Assembly: GCA_963556495.2 (NCBI GenBank)
Contig: OY747721.1
Span: 12,654,649-12,718,648, forward strand
DNA: 64,000 nt
Reading direction: 5' to 3'
Source: Valencia hispanica
Taxonomy: Eukaryota; Chordata; Actinopteri; Cyprinodontiformes; Valenciidae
Both the position numbers and the translations under genes were made by a program. A model generated the notes under the pieces. It was not told the DNA's origin. It made no database searches and saw nothing but the letters and a program-made list of their open reading frames with translations. Within the stretch, counting starts at the first letter, position 1; every line of letters starts with the position of its first letter. Positions 10,101 through 20,600 of the stretch are shown in pieces.

Positions 10101-11117
10101 CAATAGACCATGACAGAGGTCAATTAATTAGATCCTGGGTGATAAACTGGATAAATAGGAGAGCCATGAGCTTCATCTCTGGAAGTTAACAGGCTAGGTT
10201 TATGACCTTGATACTGATCCAATATAACTCCACACTGGTAGTGTAAATACAATTAGGTATGGATGTGTAATTAAGTAAAACCTTTACAAGTGTTTTCATT
10301 TGGGTGCCTTGAAATGAGCAGTAATATACTGAAAAGTTTAGCGACTGCAAACTTGAAGGTGACAGCAATAAGTGATATTTTACAAGATTACACAGATGTA
10401 ATTAACACTAGTATGAAGTAAGGATGACATTATGAATGCAGGAGTTGTACAGTGACCTCTTAATGATCAGAGGGAATTATACGAGTAGCAAACAAAAGAC
10501 CTCTGTCTATTTTTCTTTAGATTCTTTTAACACAATGGCACTGCTTTAAATTACACTTCATTAAACAGCTTTTGAAATGGTGCACACTGTGATACAAAGG
10601 TTCTTGGTGGTGCAATGTAATTCAAACGCAGCAAACTGAGTGCAAAGGAAGGATGTCCTGCTGCTCTAAGCTTACCTAGATTAAACGGAGGCAACTGTAA
10701 GAAGTAACTCTTGTAGAATCTTGTTTAATAAGAGTGTTGGTACAAAATAGAATTATCAGGAGTTCAAGAAAAAAAGAATTGCTCTACATCCAAATGAAAT
10801 AAAATGTGAGAATTTTATTTCAAATTCCACCCAGGGTAAGATCTGTGCTTGTACTAAAGAATAAATGTAGTTTTAGAAAATGACAGATTTCCACATTGAC
10901 TTAATTACCTTTTTCCACAGATGGTTTATTGCTATTTCGACCTTTCGACTACTGAATCATACAAAATATTTATAAAGTATTGATCCCCCTGCCTTTTACT
11001 CACCCTATGCATCTACTCGCAACTTTTACTTGAGCTTTTGTTTTCCTAGACACAAACTTGTTAGTGATTTTGAAACAAGATTTTCCAATAAAAAGCTCTG
11101 TTGCTGGAGATTTTGTC
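1088..11117 (-). CDS. Spliced host gene, 3' part, unrecognised product
   Basis: A series of short exons reads on the minus strand from 11117 down to about 1088. Each is bounded by AG/GT and open in one frame. In order: 11004-11117, 10909-10951, 10676-10694, 10003-10045, 9360-9397, 9109-9154, a gap where one exon seems missing, 6992-7095, 6288-6409, 6096-6210, 4834-4883, 3970-4031, 3763-3890, 1818-1930, 1446-1506, 1243-1371 and 1059-1156. Codon phases match at every junction except across the gap, which is unlikely by chance. The sum is over 400 residues of mixed soluble-looking protein. One hydrophobic stretch lies in exon 6288-6409. I do not recognise the family. The 5' end is not found and may lie upstream of 11117. 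Introns hold Tc1 remnants and a repeat arm. Individual exon borders are predictions. Confidence 0.6.
1243..1371 (-). CDS. Candidate exon
   Basis: The acceptor is CTTTCCTTTCAG and the donor CAGTGG|GTATAT. Forty-three codons start TLDGDLVKGK and end LNLSDQW, in phase 0 throughout. A shorter exon ending near an internal GTACCT is possible. Confidence 0.4.
1446..1506 (-). CDS. Candidate exon
   Basis: The acceptor is strong (CTTTTTTCTGCAG) and the donor is AGAAAG|GTAACT. Twenty codons run from IWNAVEEGG to LFSRDPRK. It enters in phase 2 and leaves in phase 0. Confidence 0.5.
1818..1930 (-). CDS. Weaker candidate exon
   Basis: An open stretch of 37 codons starts NNETSFRQ. It contains WEVRECHTCF with a Cys-x-x-Cys pair. 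Phase 0 in and 2 out would join both neighbours and give methionine at the split codon. The acceptor lacks a good pyrimidine tract, and the donor AT|GTCATA is poor. Confidence 0.35.
2129..2262 (-). repeat. Right arm of the long inverted repeat
   Basis: The reverse complement matches 439-586 in block order. It lies in the intron between exons 3763-3890 and 1818-1930. The matched part ends near CACCCAGCC, where the neighbouring dispersed-repeat sequence begins. Confidence 0.6.
2263..2797. repeat. Probable dispersed repeat, class unknown
   Basis: The stretch includes GGGGCGGGGCC and later its near complement GCCCCGCCCCC. It also has blocks such as TTGAAAATTCTTCAGGG and CTAATCAACATGAAACTGTG that read like an interspersed fish repeat. 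I see no coding sequence and cannot place the ends. Confidence 0.35.
2798..3475 (-). mobile_element. Tc1-type DNA transposon, broken 5' half
   Basis: Minus-strand reading gives the start of a Tc1-type transposase. The helix-turn-helix region reads RQVRDEVVERFKAGLSF and then TISQAVNIS (about 3060-3230). After a frame break comes the second DNA-binding part, LQRSTTQVGES (about 2930-3005). Upstream of it (3270-3475) lies the usual AT-rich leader with TGTGGCCTGCAT. The DDE catalytic domain is absent, so the copy is dead. Confidence 0.75.
3763..3890 (-). CDS. Candidate exon
   Basis: The acceptor is TTTCTGTGTCAG and the donor TTAAAG|GTACAT. Forty-two codons begin RVTANRSSCH and end KEKCLELLK. A beta-like hydrophobic core (DLFLFLPIQ, then IYFFPIKLV) sits between polar ends. 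It leaves in phase 0. Confidence 0.6.
3970..4031 (-). CDS. Candidate exon
   Basis: The acceptor is CCTTTCTTCAG and the donor GCTGAAG|GTAGAC. Twenty codons run from DKDKVPAFG to RQVMAE. It enters in phase 2 and leaves in phase 1, matching both neighbours. Confidence 0.65.
4834..4883 (-). CDS. Candidate exon
   Basis: The acceptor is GAACATTTCAG and the donor GGTAG|GTAAGA. It encodes IDNLISEQIFKAHAAG plus two bases. The split AG+T codon makes serine with the next exon. Confidence 0.65.
6096..6210 (-). CDS. Candidate exon, among the best supported
   Basis: The acceptor is CTCACTTTTCAG and the donor AGGGAG|GTGAGC. Thirty-eight codons are open, starting ADEQRTQLRV and ending DMILNLRE. It enters in phase 2 and leaves in phase 0, and it joins 4834-4883 without changing frame. 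The alternation of hydrophobic and polar residues reads like ordinary folded protein. Confidence 0.65.
6288..6409 (-). CDS. Candidate exon with a hydrophobic stretch
   Basis: The acceptor is CACATCTTTCAG and the donor TGTAG|GTGCAT. Forty codons begin VSGSLLLLLHVL and end MQIGFVC. The N-terminal part is leucine-rich and could be a buried helix or a membrane segment. It enters in phase 0 and leaves in phase 2, fitting both neighbours. The true start may be further 3' if a weaker acceptor is used. Confidence 0.45.
6992..7095 (-). CDS. Candidate exon
   Basis: The acceptor has a long pyrimidine tract (ATTTTTTTCAG) and the donor is AAGGCA|GTAAGT. Thirty-four codons run from VSNFQPSAMN to SASLKYKA, rich in lysine and serine. 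It leaves in phase 0 and joins 6288-6409. An internal ATG could serve as an alternative start. Confidence 0.55.
7150..7640 (-). pseudogene. Tc1-type transposase remnant, catalytic half
   Basis: At 7150 the sequence TATAGTGCTTTGCAAAAGTG matches the usual Tc1 terminal repeat. From 7620 down to about 7400, minus-strand codons follow a Tc1 catalytic domain, from the segment around ATAGGGACACACACC through one resembling HTMKYGG to one resembling FSSAW. A stop replaces the expected Trp codon and Glu replaces the expected Asp in the SDET motif. The 5' half is missing. Confidence 0.7.
9109..9154 (-). CDS. Candidate exon
   Basis: The donor is strong (TTAAG|GTAAGC) and the acceptor is TGATTAG. It encodes GFVNAGSILEISKL. 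It enters in phase 1, joining the previous exon, and leaves in phase 2. The next exon found (6992-7095) needs phase 1, so an exon between about 7640 and 9060 is missing from this model. Confidence 0.5.
9360..9397 (-). CDS. Candidate exon
   Basis: The acceptor is TTTTATCAAAG and the donor CTGG|GTGAGG. It encodes DTVILEHTALLL between split codons. Phase 2 in and 1 out matches both neighbours, and the split codons give serine and alanine. Confidence 0.5.
10003..10045 (-). CDS. Candidate exon
   Basis: The acceptor is TTTGTTTCAG and the donor GGTAG|GTGTTG. Thirteen codons, NGWSRDAALYRFG, are flanked by two split codons. It enters in phase 1 and leaves in phase 2, so it links the micro-exon to the exon at 9360-9397. 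Confidence 0.5.
10676..10694 (-). CDS. Candidate 19-nt micro-exon
   Basis: The splice sites are strong (acceptor ACTTCTTACAG, donor CTAG|GTAAGC) around six codons, LPPFNL, plus one base. It enters in phase 0 and leaves in phase 1, which matches the exons on either side. A micro-exon this short could be a chance match. Confidence 0.45.
10909..10951 (-). CDS. Candidate exon
   Basis: The acceptor is ATGATTCAG and the donor AAAAAG|GTAATT. It has fourteen codons ending INHLWKK and its phase fits both neighbours (2 in, 0 out). It lies 52 bp 3' of the preceding exon. That is a very short intron for a vertebrate, so the junction is less certain than its phase suggests. Confidence 0.4.
11004..11117 (-). 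CDS. Candidate exon, most 5' one found
   Basis: The acceptor tract is TTTTTCTAG and the donor is AGG|GTGAGT. There are 37 full codons, starting TKSPATELF and ending VASRCI. The exon is basic and lysine-rich. It starts in phase 2 and ends with GG, which joins the T of the next exon to make glycine. An upstream partner exon was not found. Confidence 0.5.
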
Positions 11118-14100
11118 CTAGAAAAAGCTCCAAATTTAATATTTTGAAGCACAAAATGTTTAGATCTCAAGGATCTGATGCAGATAAGACTGTTGTTGTT
11201 GTATGAAATCTTTAAACCTAAAAGTAGTATCAATGTTGCATCACTGGAAACAAGCACCAGTGAAATGTCAGATTTTGTTTACCAGGTATTCTCTTCTGTG
11301 TTGCATTGACAAAGACTATGATAATTCACCAGAATGTGCATCTGACTCTGAGCTTATGGATTGTCTGATTTTGTTGGGAGAGGTTTCTGACAAGATATGG
11401 AAATGCCAGGAATAATGTTTTTATAATAAACAAAGAAACACATAATTAGGCACCAGCCCAATCTTGTTCAGGGTTAAAACAATCAATGGTTAAGAGGCAG
11501 ATAACACACGGGAAAAGTTCGGTCTATCAGGTCTCAGTGAATTGGTCTCAGGTTGTTTTGAAACATATTTTTGGACTAAGGGAGGCAAGTTGAGCACCTG
11601 AAGAAAATCAACATAGATTTTATGATGGTTCCATGAGTACCAGTCTAACAGTGATGCCAAAACATCATGTTAAAGCAACAAACCAGAGCAGAGTCATATT
11701 CTTCCTTAGTTTTATGAGCCGTACACAGAGGCAGGGTGATGTAAAGGCAGCTGAACCCTTCAGACAACAGTAAAGAATGTAATATGTAAACAAAGCTGCA
11801 CAGATTTACAATCCTCCCTCACTATCAGCAAGCACAAATCCCGTTTCAGGCTGAAATGGTTGCACCACCTCAGCTGATGAGCTCTGAAGCGTTTTACTCC
11901 TCGCCAACCTTTATGGCAAGCTGGCAACTTCTGACTCAAAGGGATTTCACTGCAAATTATGCCAAAAAAATTTAACACACACAAATGCGCACAAACACAG
12001 ATCCCCCTCACCCTCCTTAACAACAAAATTGCTTCTGTTGTCAGAGATGAAGCATATCCGCAGACTCTTGATATGCCATCTGTATCTTCACCCCTCCTTG
12101 AGATTAAGTAAGGTGGGGTAACCAAGGCGCGAAAGGTTTTTAACATCTGTGCTGGGCTGCTGTAAGTGATACTGAGGAGTTATAATTAAAGGTTCCGACT
12201 GAGGGAACAGTGTTTAATATGGAGCACCCCTCTGCTATCCATCTAAAGTAATGGGGTGCAGTGTGAGCACCCGACTGCCACTCCCCAGGCCCCATCTCAC
12301 TGTCTCATCTTTACCCCACCTCTGATGGATGGAACGACCGGGGGCCAACTCCAAAACGACTTCGACAAATATAGTACCGAGGATCTCTCTCTCTCTCTCC
12401 CTTGCTTTTGGCTTTTCTCATTTAGCGGGCGTTGTGCTGCTCGTACAGCGGTGTATCCGGTAACCGGAAGGATGACTGATTCCAGATTGGGCCTAATTGA
12501 GAGAGTGTTGATGAGGATGATCTAAAACAGTCCAAGTGACAAATATCAGAGGAGCTGACTCTCGGCAGATTGACCTTTTCCTACGACGGTGAAAGAAAAA
12601 TAAACTTGGTATGGTGGAATAAATCAAACGCATATCATTTCATTAACATGAAGACCACTTTTTAGTTTAGAAAGCACTAGAAGATAAAGCCTGTGATAAA
12701 CCACAAGCTCCTTATATGAGAATATTGTCCTCCAGTGATGCTCACACTAACCTGCAAACAATAGCAACAAGGTGATTACAATAAGACATTACAAGAGCTG
12801 TAGAGGGTGTAGGATTTTACTTGGGTGCATAAAATACATCTGATTTCCTAAATGCTACTTTCCTCTCTTTATGCAGTGAAAATGAGCTTCAACTGCTTCA
12901 AAGTGCACCACTCATTTTTCATTTATGTGCCTGGAAATCAGTGGTGACAGGTAAATTCTGACAGTAAAGAAAATCTACCCTCAGCCATTAGAGTTAACAT
13001 TATGTTTCTTTGGCAATCCCTCATCATTTTTTGGGCCTCATTGACTATTTTTCTTTATAAGATATTAAGCATTCAAACCTCATTTACATCCTTATTTTTC
13101 AATTTGCTGCAGCAGTAGTTTAATTTATTCCATATAATTTCTTTTTCTGAAGGGGACATTAATCATTGCCTGTTCCTTTTAGTGCCTCTGGGATTTTTTT
13201 CCCTTCAAATCAATAAAATAAGGGGTCTTCCTTTGCTGAATATGATAAAACATTTTTGCCAGGGGATATCAGGTTTTCAGCCAGTCGTGCTTCCTCCTTT
13301 TTGTTTTATTCATTTTTGGCTTTCCGGGCTTGTTTCTTTATCTGTTGACCTAATGCTTGTGCATATACAGTGGTGGGCTAAACTAAAATGAAAGGGGGTG
13401 CAGCCACTCGTTTTATCATTCCCAGTCAGCGGCCTTCCCCTTGATCATCTTCATAAGACACTACATACTTTTTTTCTCTCTTTTCATTTTTAATAGCTCG
13501 TGTGAAATAGTCAAGTGTGAAGAAGGGGGAGGTTGTTATAGAAATTTAACTATCCTTTACAAATTGATTCACACTTCACCAGCGCGCAAGGTCCAGTAGG
13601 TAAATTACCAGGAGGACACAATCTTAATTCTCTGCCATCATGGCATTACTGCTCTGTCCGGAGATGATCCCAGCATGAGAGGAAGTAGATACTTAAATAA
13701 AGGATTGGATCCTGTGATAACTCGCTTGCTCTCAGAAAAGACTGCAGAATCAATGTCACATTATAATAAATAGTGTTGTTTACTGTTAGACATGATTTAT
13801 GACTAATCCAACAACATGTTTAACCTTCAGTAAAAAAGGCACCAGGATCATAAAAAATATTTTTAGTGTGTACAGCAAAATGAACACTAAGGTCTTTCTT
13901 TAAATGGTCGCACCCCCTCACAGTCAAAGTGCTCATTACTATGGAGCGTTAATCTATATTAAATTATTATAAAAATGGTCCTCCAAAAGTGTTCAAGTCA
14001 GCGTTTTCCAAACATCAACTCCTAATGACATCATTCTTCTGCTGTCATTAAGGATATTAAAAATTCATTAAGAAGAAAAGTACTGCTGAGTGGTAACAAA

Positions 14101-15266
14101 TCAGTGAGCATTTCCCCTTCAGAGTAAAGAGCAAGCCAAACTTTGAGGTATATTTTTAAGAGACACCATGTGGCTAAATTTTAATGCCATCCAAAGGCCC
14201 AGTAAATGGACCACGATTCATTTGTTAAGGCACAAACAAGACTTGGCATTAATGAATAACAACAGGATTTGCTTCTGGAGGAGAATGAGTACTTTAAACA
14301 ACAGCATTATATTGATTCATACCTGAGAAATGCAGTGCATCTCAAATGTGGAAACATCAAAATGCCAGGTTGTTGATCATGATAAATTGTTTATAAACTT
14401 TTTTCCTCTTTTAATGTGACCTATGTCCTGTAAATTTCAACTGTAAAACAAACAATTATTTAGAAGAAACTTGCAATAGAACTAAAATATCATGACTGCA
14501 TAAGTGTGCACAAACTAAAGGTCAATTAATGCTATCTTCACTCATATAAATGGCGATACACATTTCTAACATTGTAAAGCACCACCAACCTCATGCATTC
14601 AAGGTGTTTATTTAGTTGGCGTGGTTGTTAGGCAATATAGCCACTGGAGGGCCGTTCTGAGTTTGCTTCCAAATGCAAAGGATAATAGCAAACATCTTAC
14701 AGGTTGAAGAAATCTTGATAACAAACATTCTCTGAGAAAGACATCAAAAGATACAATAAAGACATTATGGAATGTGGGTGGAGAAGTTCCACAATTTATT
14801 TTTTCATGTGCTTCTTTTTTGTTCCTTTCACTGGTCATTACTAAATTTCGACACACTACACCACCAATTACCATTGGTATTGCTCAGTTTCTTACATTTG
14901 GGTATACATCTCCAAACTCCCTAAAGTCAGACTTAAATATGCTAGAAATTAAGATGTAAGACAGACAAAGCTTTTCATCTATATGTGAATGCATATTTAA
15001 CGTGGAGGTGAAATGGACATTTGGAGAAATGCTTTGTTTTATGCATCATTTGATTTAATTTAGTCACCTCACGTTAAATATAGTGAATCGGATTACACTA
15101 AAATTAAGCTCAGCTGTCCTAGTAAGATGTTTCTGACATGTATGAATTTGCATGGTTTGCACAGATCTTACAAAGCATCAAAAGTATCTTATAGTCACTG
15201 GGAGAGCACGGAAATGTCCACACTATATAAATAGCATAGCCCACTGAAAAGATCCATCCACTTATT
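11118..15266. other. Non-coding; upstream part of the spliced gene not found
   Basis: No long ORF here is convincing. A block at 12240-12540 is GC-balanced and non-repetitive, with a CT run at 12386-12400. Another at about 13560-13780 also looks like unique conserved-type sequence. Further 5' exons of the minus-strand gene could be here, but I found no exon with two good splice sites and a matching phase. Confidence 0.35.
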
Positions 15267-15690
15267 CAGTACTTTTACATGCACAGCTAAATCAAGCTTT
15301 TTAGAGTAATCGGACTAAAGACTTCCCTCCTGCAGCGAGCTGAGTCCCAGTTTACATGTTACTCAGAAAATCGAATTATTGAAAGAAGTGTGCCAACCAC
15401 CGCAATGGTAGGTGGGGACATGCAACCCTTCGTGTGGCATTCTTCCGGTTCGCGTCACACACTCAGGGTAAACAAACTTGTGGAAGAGAAGCCGACATAG
15501 AAGCAGACATATAAAAAAAAATGGATGACGACAACGCTGCGGCACTGTACATTTGTTACATTCTGTACTGTTTGATCATATTACAGGCTAGCTCCACACA
15601 GAGTCTCATGGCGATGATATTATCAGAGGGGAGACGACGTAGTGACTAAGGCAATAATTCGAATTTCTCTTGCTGCATGTAAACGTACTG
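15267..15690. mobile_element. Small terminal-inverted-repeat element (MITE)
   Basis: The left end CAGTACTTTTACATGCA and the inverted right end CAGTACGTTTACATGCA match at 16 of 17 positions. Inside there is no transposase. A perfect target duplication is not visible, so the superfamily stays open (PIF/Harbinger-like ends are possible). Confidence 0.55.
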
Positions 15691-15714
15691 AGTGTGTATA
15701 CCTGTTTCTCCATG

Positions 15715-16000
15715 CAGGGTCATGGGGGGCCTGGTGTCTATCTCCGTTGGGAGAGAGGCAGGGTACAACCTTGACAGGTCACCAGAACCTGCATCCACAC
15801 ACTCATACTTACGGACAATTTTGGAAATACCAATGAACCCACAGTTTTTGGACTGTGGAAGGAAGCTGGAGTAACCAGAGGGAACCTAAACATGCACAGG
15901 GAGAACATGAAAACTATATGCAAAAAGACCCAAGGCCAGGATTCAAATCCTGGACCTTCTTACTCCAAGGAAGCAATACTACCAACTGCGCCACAATGAA
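15715..16000 (-). mobile_element. tRNA-derived SINE
   Basis: On the minus strand the head starts near 16000. It has an A-box-like TGGCGCAGTTGG (15982-15993) and a B-box-like GGATTTGAATCC (15939-15950) spaced as in a tRNA promoter. The body contains CATGTTCTCCCTGTGCATG and runs to about 15715. This organisation is common in teleost SINEs. It is not a functional tRNA gene. Confidence 0.7.
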
Positions 16001-16354
16001 GGTGCACTGAATTCATTAATCAGTGATTGGAAACATTTACAGAGAACAAAACCATTAGAAAGAGCTGGGTGAAATTTCGTAAAACCTTTGAAAGTATGGT
16101 CTCAGTTAAACAAAATTCTTTGTTTGGCAACATCAACAAAATAATACTATACCATAGTGAAAACATGGTCATAGAAATCCTAGGAACTAGGAACCTAGGA
16201 CTGAGATTGGCTGAGATGAGCTGCTGCTGAGATCTCGCGAGAGCTGTGCGTAAGTAATATGGCGGTAAACTGGTAAAACAAACAAACTCGGGTAAAAACA
16301 AACCATAACATTTGAGCCAAATATAGCAAACGTTTCATAATAATAACCATTATT

Positions 16355-17240
16355 TTGTATTTCTCCATAAACAATCTGGACGAGGAAACCTTGCACAGCC
16401 TGGAAAGCTACTTGGACGAGTGCTTTGACAACATTGTTATGGGCAAGCCACAGAAATCCACCTCTGATGTGCCGACAAGCACACCATCACAAAAACGCAC
16501 TCGTTCTGAGGCCAGCACCTCCACCATCTCTCCAGAGAAAAGCTACAGCGATGTCCTGGAATCAATAGACAAGAAGCTAACCAGCCTAGACGCCCGTCTG
16601 GGCCTGCTTGAGGTTCTCCACAAAGAATTTCAAGCTCTAAGGGAATCTCTAGAGTTCAGCCAACAACAGGTAGCATCGCTCGCTGCAGAAAACCAAACGC
16701 TTAGGGAGAGTGTAAAGAAACTCACCGAGGGGATGACGCAGCTGTCCGGAGAAAGGAAGAGGATAAAAGAAACTATCTTGGATATACAGGCCAGGGGAAT
16801 GCGGGACAACCTTGTTTTTTCCGGGATCCCAGAACAGGCTGAGGACGACGCTGAATCCACCGTCCGAGATTTTCTCCAACATCAGTTAAAGCTCCCAAGC
16901 GACACGGTAAAAAACATCACTTTTCACCGCGTCCACCGGCTCGGAGGTAAGAAGCCCAACAACAGCCGGCCGCGACCCATTGTTGCTAAATTTGAGCATT
17001 ACAAGCAAAAAGAGCAGGTCAGAGGCCAGGGCAGAGAGCTGCGGGGAACGAATTATAGCGTTAACGATCAATATCCGAAGGAGATCCTGGATAGAAGGCG
17101 CGTTTTGTTCCCAATCAGGAAGATATATCAATATATCCCAATATATCAGTGAAGGCACCAGAGCTACAGTAGCGGTAGATAAACTGTATGTTAATGGGCA
17201 GCTGTTCAGGGACCCCCAGCTTACTCCTTGGCTTTATTAG
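16355..17240 (+). pseudogene. LINE ORF1 (coiled coil plus RRM), frameshifted
   Basis: ORF1 proteins of this LINE group bind RNA and form trimers that package the element's transcript. The first 265 codons are open. A low-complexity Ser/Thr N-terminus is followed by a long heptad-rich coiled coil (about residues 60-145, from SIDKKLTSLDARLGLLE). The RRM-type core contains RGMRDNLVFSGIPE, then TFHRVHRLGG and a C-terminal domain. At about 17118-17150 a repeated ATATATC motif shifts the frame. The expected C-terminal end (TVAVDKLYVNGQLF) continues in another frame to 17240. A probable small duplication therefore broke the gene. Confidence 0.8.
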
Positions 17241-17658
17241 TCATGTAACACTGGTCAGATAAGAGTTGTTTTATCAGTCAACCATAATCTAATGTTAGCA
17301 CAGCTCTGTAAAGTTGTTTACATCACTCAATGTGGGCGGGGCCAGGGCTAAGCACTGGGTTACTGGCTCTTTTTTCTTTTCTCATCTTCACATGTCTATC
17401 ACCAAATGTCTTTGTCACTCATTTTTCCTTCTTTTATCACTCACACACACACACAGAATTTTTTCATAACATAACTATTTCTTTCTCTCTCTCCCTCACC
17501 CTCACCCTTCACACCTTCACAACTTTCTTCTATTTCTCTCTTTCTTATATCTCGGCTTTTGGATTTTCAATCAGGCAACCCCAGGCACAAACTAATAATA
17601 CACCTGTGTTTATCTGTTTCTATGGTGATATGGACTTTACAACTTTTATCTCAAAACT

Positions 17659-20600
17659 ATGACTACTCTAAGGTTTGTCACGTGGAATATTCATGGAGCT
17701 GGCACCAGAGAGAAAAGAGTTAAGATTCTTAACCAGCTTAAAAGATTGAAGGAAGATGTCGTCTTATTACAAGAAACCCATAAATCTACCTCAGCTGCAG
17801 ATGATCTTAAATCCCCTGAGTTTCCTAATGTGTTTTCTGCATGCTATAACTCCAGACAAAGGGGAGTAGCAATATTAATAAATAAAAATGTAAATTTTAC
17901 AGTAATAGATACAGTTACAGATCCAGAGGGTAGATTTATTATAGTAAAACTATCTATACATAACCAAAAGTTATGTATTGTCAGTATATATGGTCCAAAT
18001 GTTGATGACCCCTCATTCTTTCATTCCTTCTTCTCTGTGCTCCTTGAACACATGGATTGCTCACCTCTTCTTGGGGGCGACCTCAACTTTGGTTTAAATG
18101 AAGAAATAGACAGGCTCAGCACAGCAGGGACTCAGCGCAGCTGGAAATCTATAGATATAGTCAAACAGTACATGAGCGATTATGGACTTTGTGATGCATG
18201 GCGATCACTTCACCCCAATGACAAAAAATATACTTTCTTCTCAAATGTCCACCATTCATATTCTCGACTGGATTATTTGTTAGTCAGCAGCTCACTGTTG
18301 ACTGACATTTCAGACACTGAGATACACCCTATAGCTGTTAGCGATCATGCTCCTGTTTCTCTAACTTTAGTAAATAAAACAGAAACACCTCAAAGCAAAA
18401 ATTGGAGATTTAATATATCCTTACTTAAGGATAAAGAATTTATAAAATATTTTGAAAAAGAGTGGGCTTCTTATTTAGAATATAATGACCTCCCTGGTAT
18501 GTCGCCATCCATTCTTTGGGAGGCAGGAAAAGCTGTGATTAGAGGTAAAATAATCTCATTCTCATCAAATAAAAAGAAAATGAAAAAAAACGTATTCAGG
18601 AATTAGAAGAAACTATTAATTCATTAGAAGCTTCTCTAGAGGAGGAGAGACTAGGCAAAATCCGTAAAGCAAAGCTAGAATTAAATCAAATTATTAATAA
18701 ACAGACCCAGTTCTTAATTCAAAGACTTGGGATAGAAAACTTTGAACAAGGTAATAAATCAGGTAGATTTTTGGCTAACCAGCTAAAAATTAATAAAGAA
18801 AAAACAACTATATCTGCTATTAAATTTTGGACCGGGAATACAGTATATGATCCTGGAAGAATAAACAACACATTTAAAGAATTTTACAAGGCTTTATACT
18901 CACCAGAGAAAAATCCATCGGATCATGAAATTGAACGATTTTTTGATAACATAACACTACCTAAATTATCTGAAAGTCAAGCGATGGCCCTGGATTCACC
19001 ACTAACAGCGGCTGAACTCCAGGAGGCCCTCCAAGGCATGCCCAATAATAAGGCTCCAGGCCCAGATGGATTTCCAGCAGAGTTCTATAAAGAATTCTGG
19101 AATATTCTGGCACCAACATTCCACAGAATGCTGCAGGAAACCAAGGAAAACGGCAGACTCCCACCAAATATGAATTCTGCCTACATTAGTCTTCTACTAA
19201 AATCAGGTAAAGACCCTTTGTTTCCTACCAGCTATCGTCTCATATCCCTCATTAATGTTGATCTTAAAATAATCTGCAAAGCCCTCGCAAAAAGGATAGA
19301 GAAAGTAACCCCTCTTATAATACATCCTGATCAAACTGGTTTTATTAAAGGGAGACATTCATCCACAAATCCGCTGTTGGTGAACTGTATAATATTTTCA
19401 ACCAGTTTATAAAAGAATTTCCAAAGCCAAATTTATGTAAGGTTACAAATAAGAATTTCCAGTTAACTCTATCAAATGCTTTTTCTGCATCTAAAGATAA
19501 TATATTAGTTTTAATGTTTTTACAGTTAGAAAAATCTATTAAATCTATTAAATCTATTAATCTACATGATAATAGATTTAATAGATTTTTCTAACTGTAA
19601 AAACATTAAAACTAATATATTATCTTTAGATGCAGAAAAAGCATTTGATAGAGTTAACTGGAAATTCTTATTTGTAACCTTCCATAAATTTGGCTTTGGA
19701 AATTCTTTTATAAACTGGTTGAAAATATTATACAGTTCACCAACAGCGTGTATTAGAACAAATAACCAAACATCATCTAGGTTTTATCTTCAGAGAGGTA
19801 CCAGGCAGGGATGTCCTCTCTCTCCCTCCCTGTTCGCTATTTTTATTGAACCACTAGCTGCAGCGATCAGGCAAACTCACAATATTAAAGGCATAAAATG
19901 CAATAACATAGAACATAAAATCAGTCTTCATGCAGATGATGTATTACTTTTTCTCCAGCATTCACAAACCTCTTTCTCTCAGGTAATCGGGTTGATAAAC
20001 TCTTACTCAAATGTTTCAGATTATTCTATAAATTGATTAAAATCTACAGTTCTTCCAATCAATTGTTCTGTCCAGAATCCAACTAATACACAACTGCAGT
20101 CAGGGAATATTACCTATTTAGGTATCAATGTCTCACCAAGACTGGCAGATTTAATAACGTTAAACTACATCCCACTTTTAAAAAAAGTGGAAGATGATCT
20201 TGCCAGATGGAAATCTCTACCCATATCACTTATGGGAAGGGTTGCTTCAATAAAAATGATGGTTTTGCCCAGAATCAACTACTTATTCTCAATGATCCCA
20301 AGTAAACCATCACTAGACTGGATTAGATCTCTGGACTTCTCTATCTCTAAATTTCTTTGGAAAGATAAACCCCCACGTATCAGCTTAAAAACACTGCAGA
20401 AGACCAAAGAAAAAGGAGGTCTAGATCTACCAAACTTCGATCATTATTTCTTAGTCAACAGGCTCCAATACATATCAAGATGGTTAAAACATAGCTACCT
20501 AGACGAGTCCTGGATAGACGTAGAACAGACACTATGTAATAAGATAAAACTTTCAGACCTACCATTTATTAGCTCAAATATAAAACAATATGAATGCTTT

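Noticed and set aside
12256..12525. ORF of 89 codons in a GC-balanced block
   Set aside because: It shows no motif, no splice partner and no sign of codon bias. The block is better described as unique non-coding sequence.
15935..16000. tRNA-like sequence with A and B boxes
   Set aside because: It is joined to a SINE body and lacks a proper cloverleaf, so it is a SINE head and not a tRNA gene.
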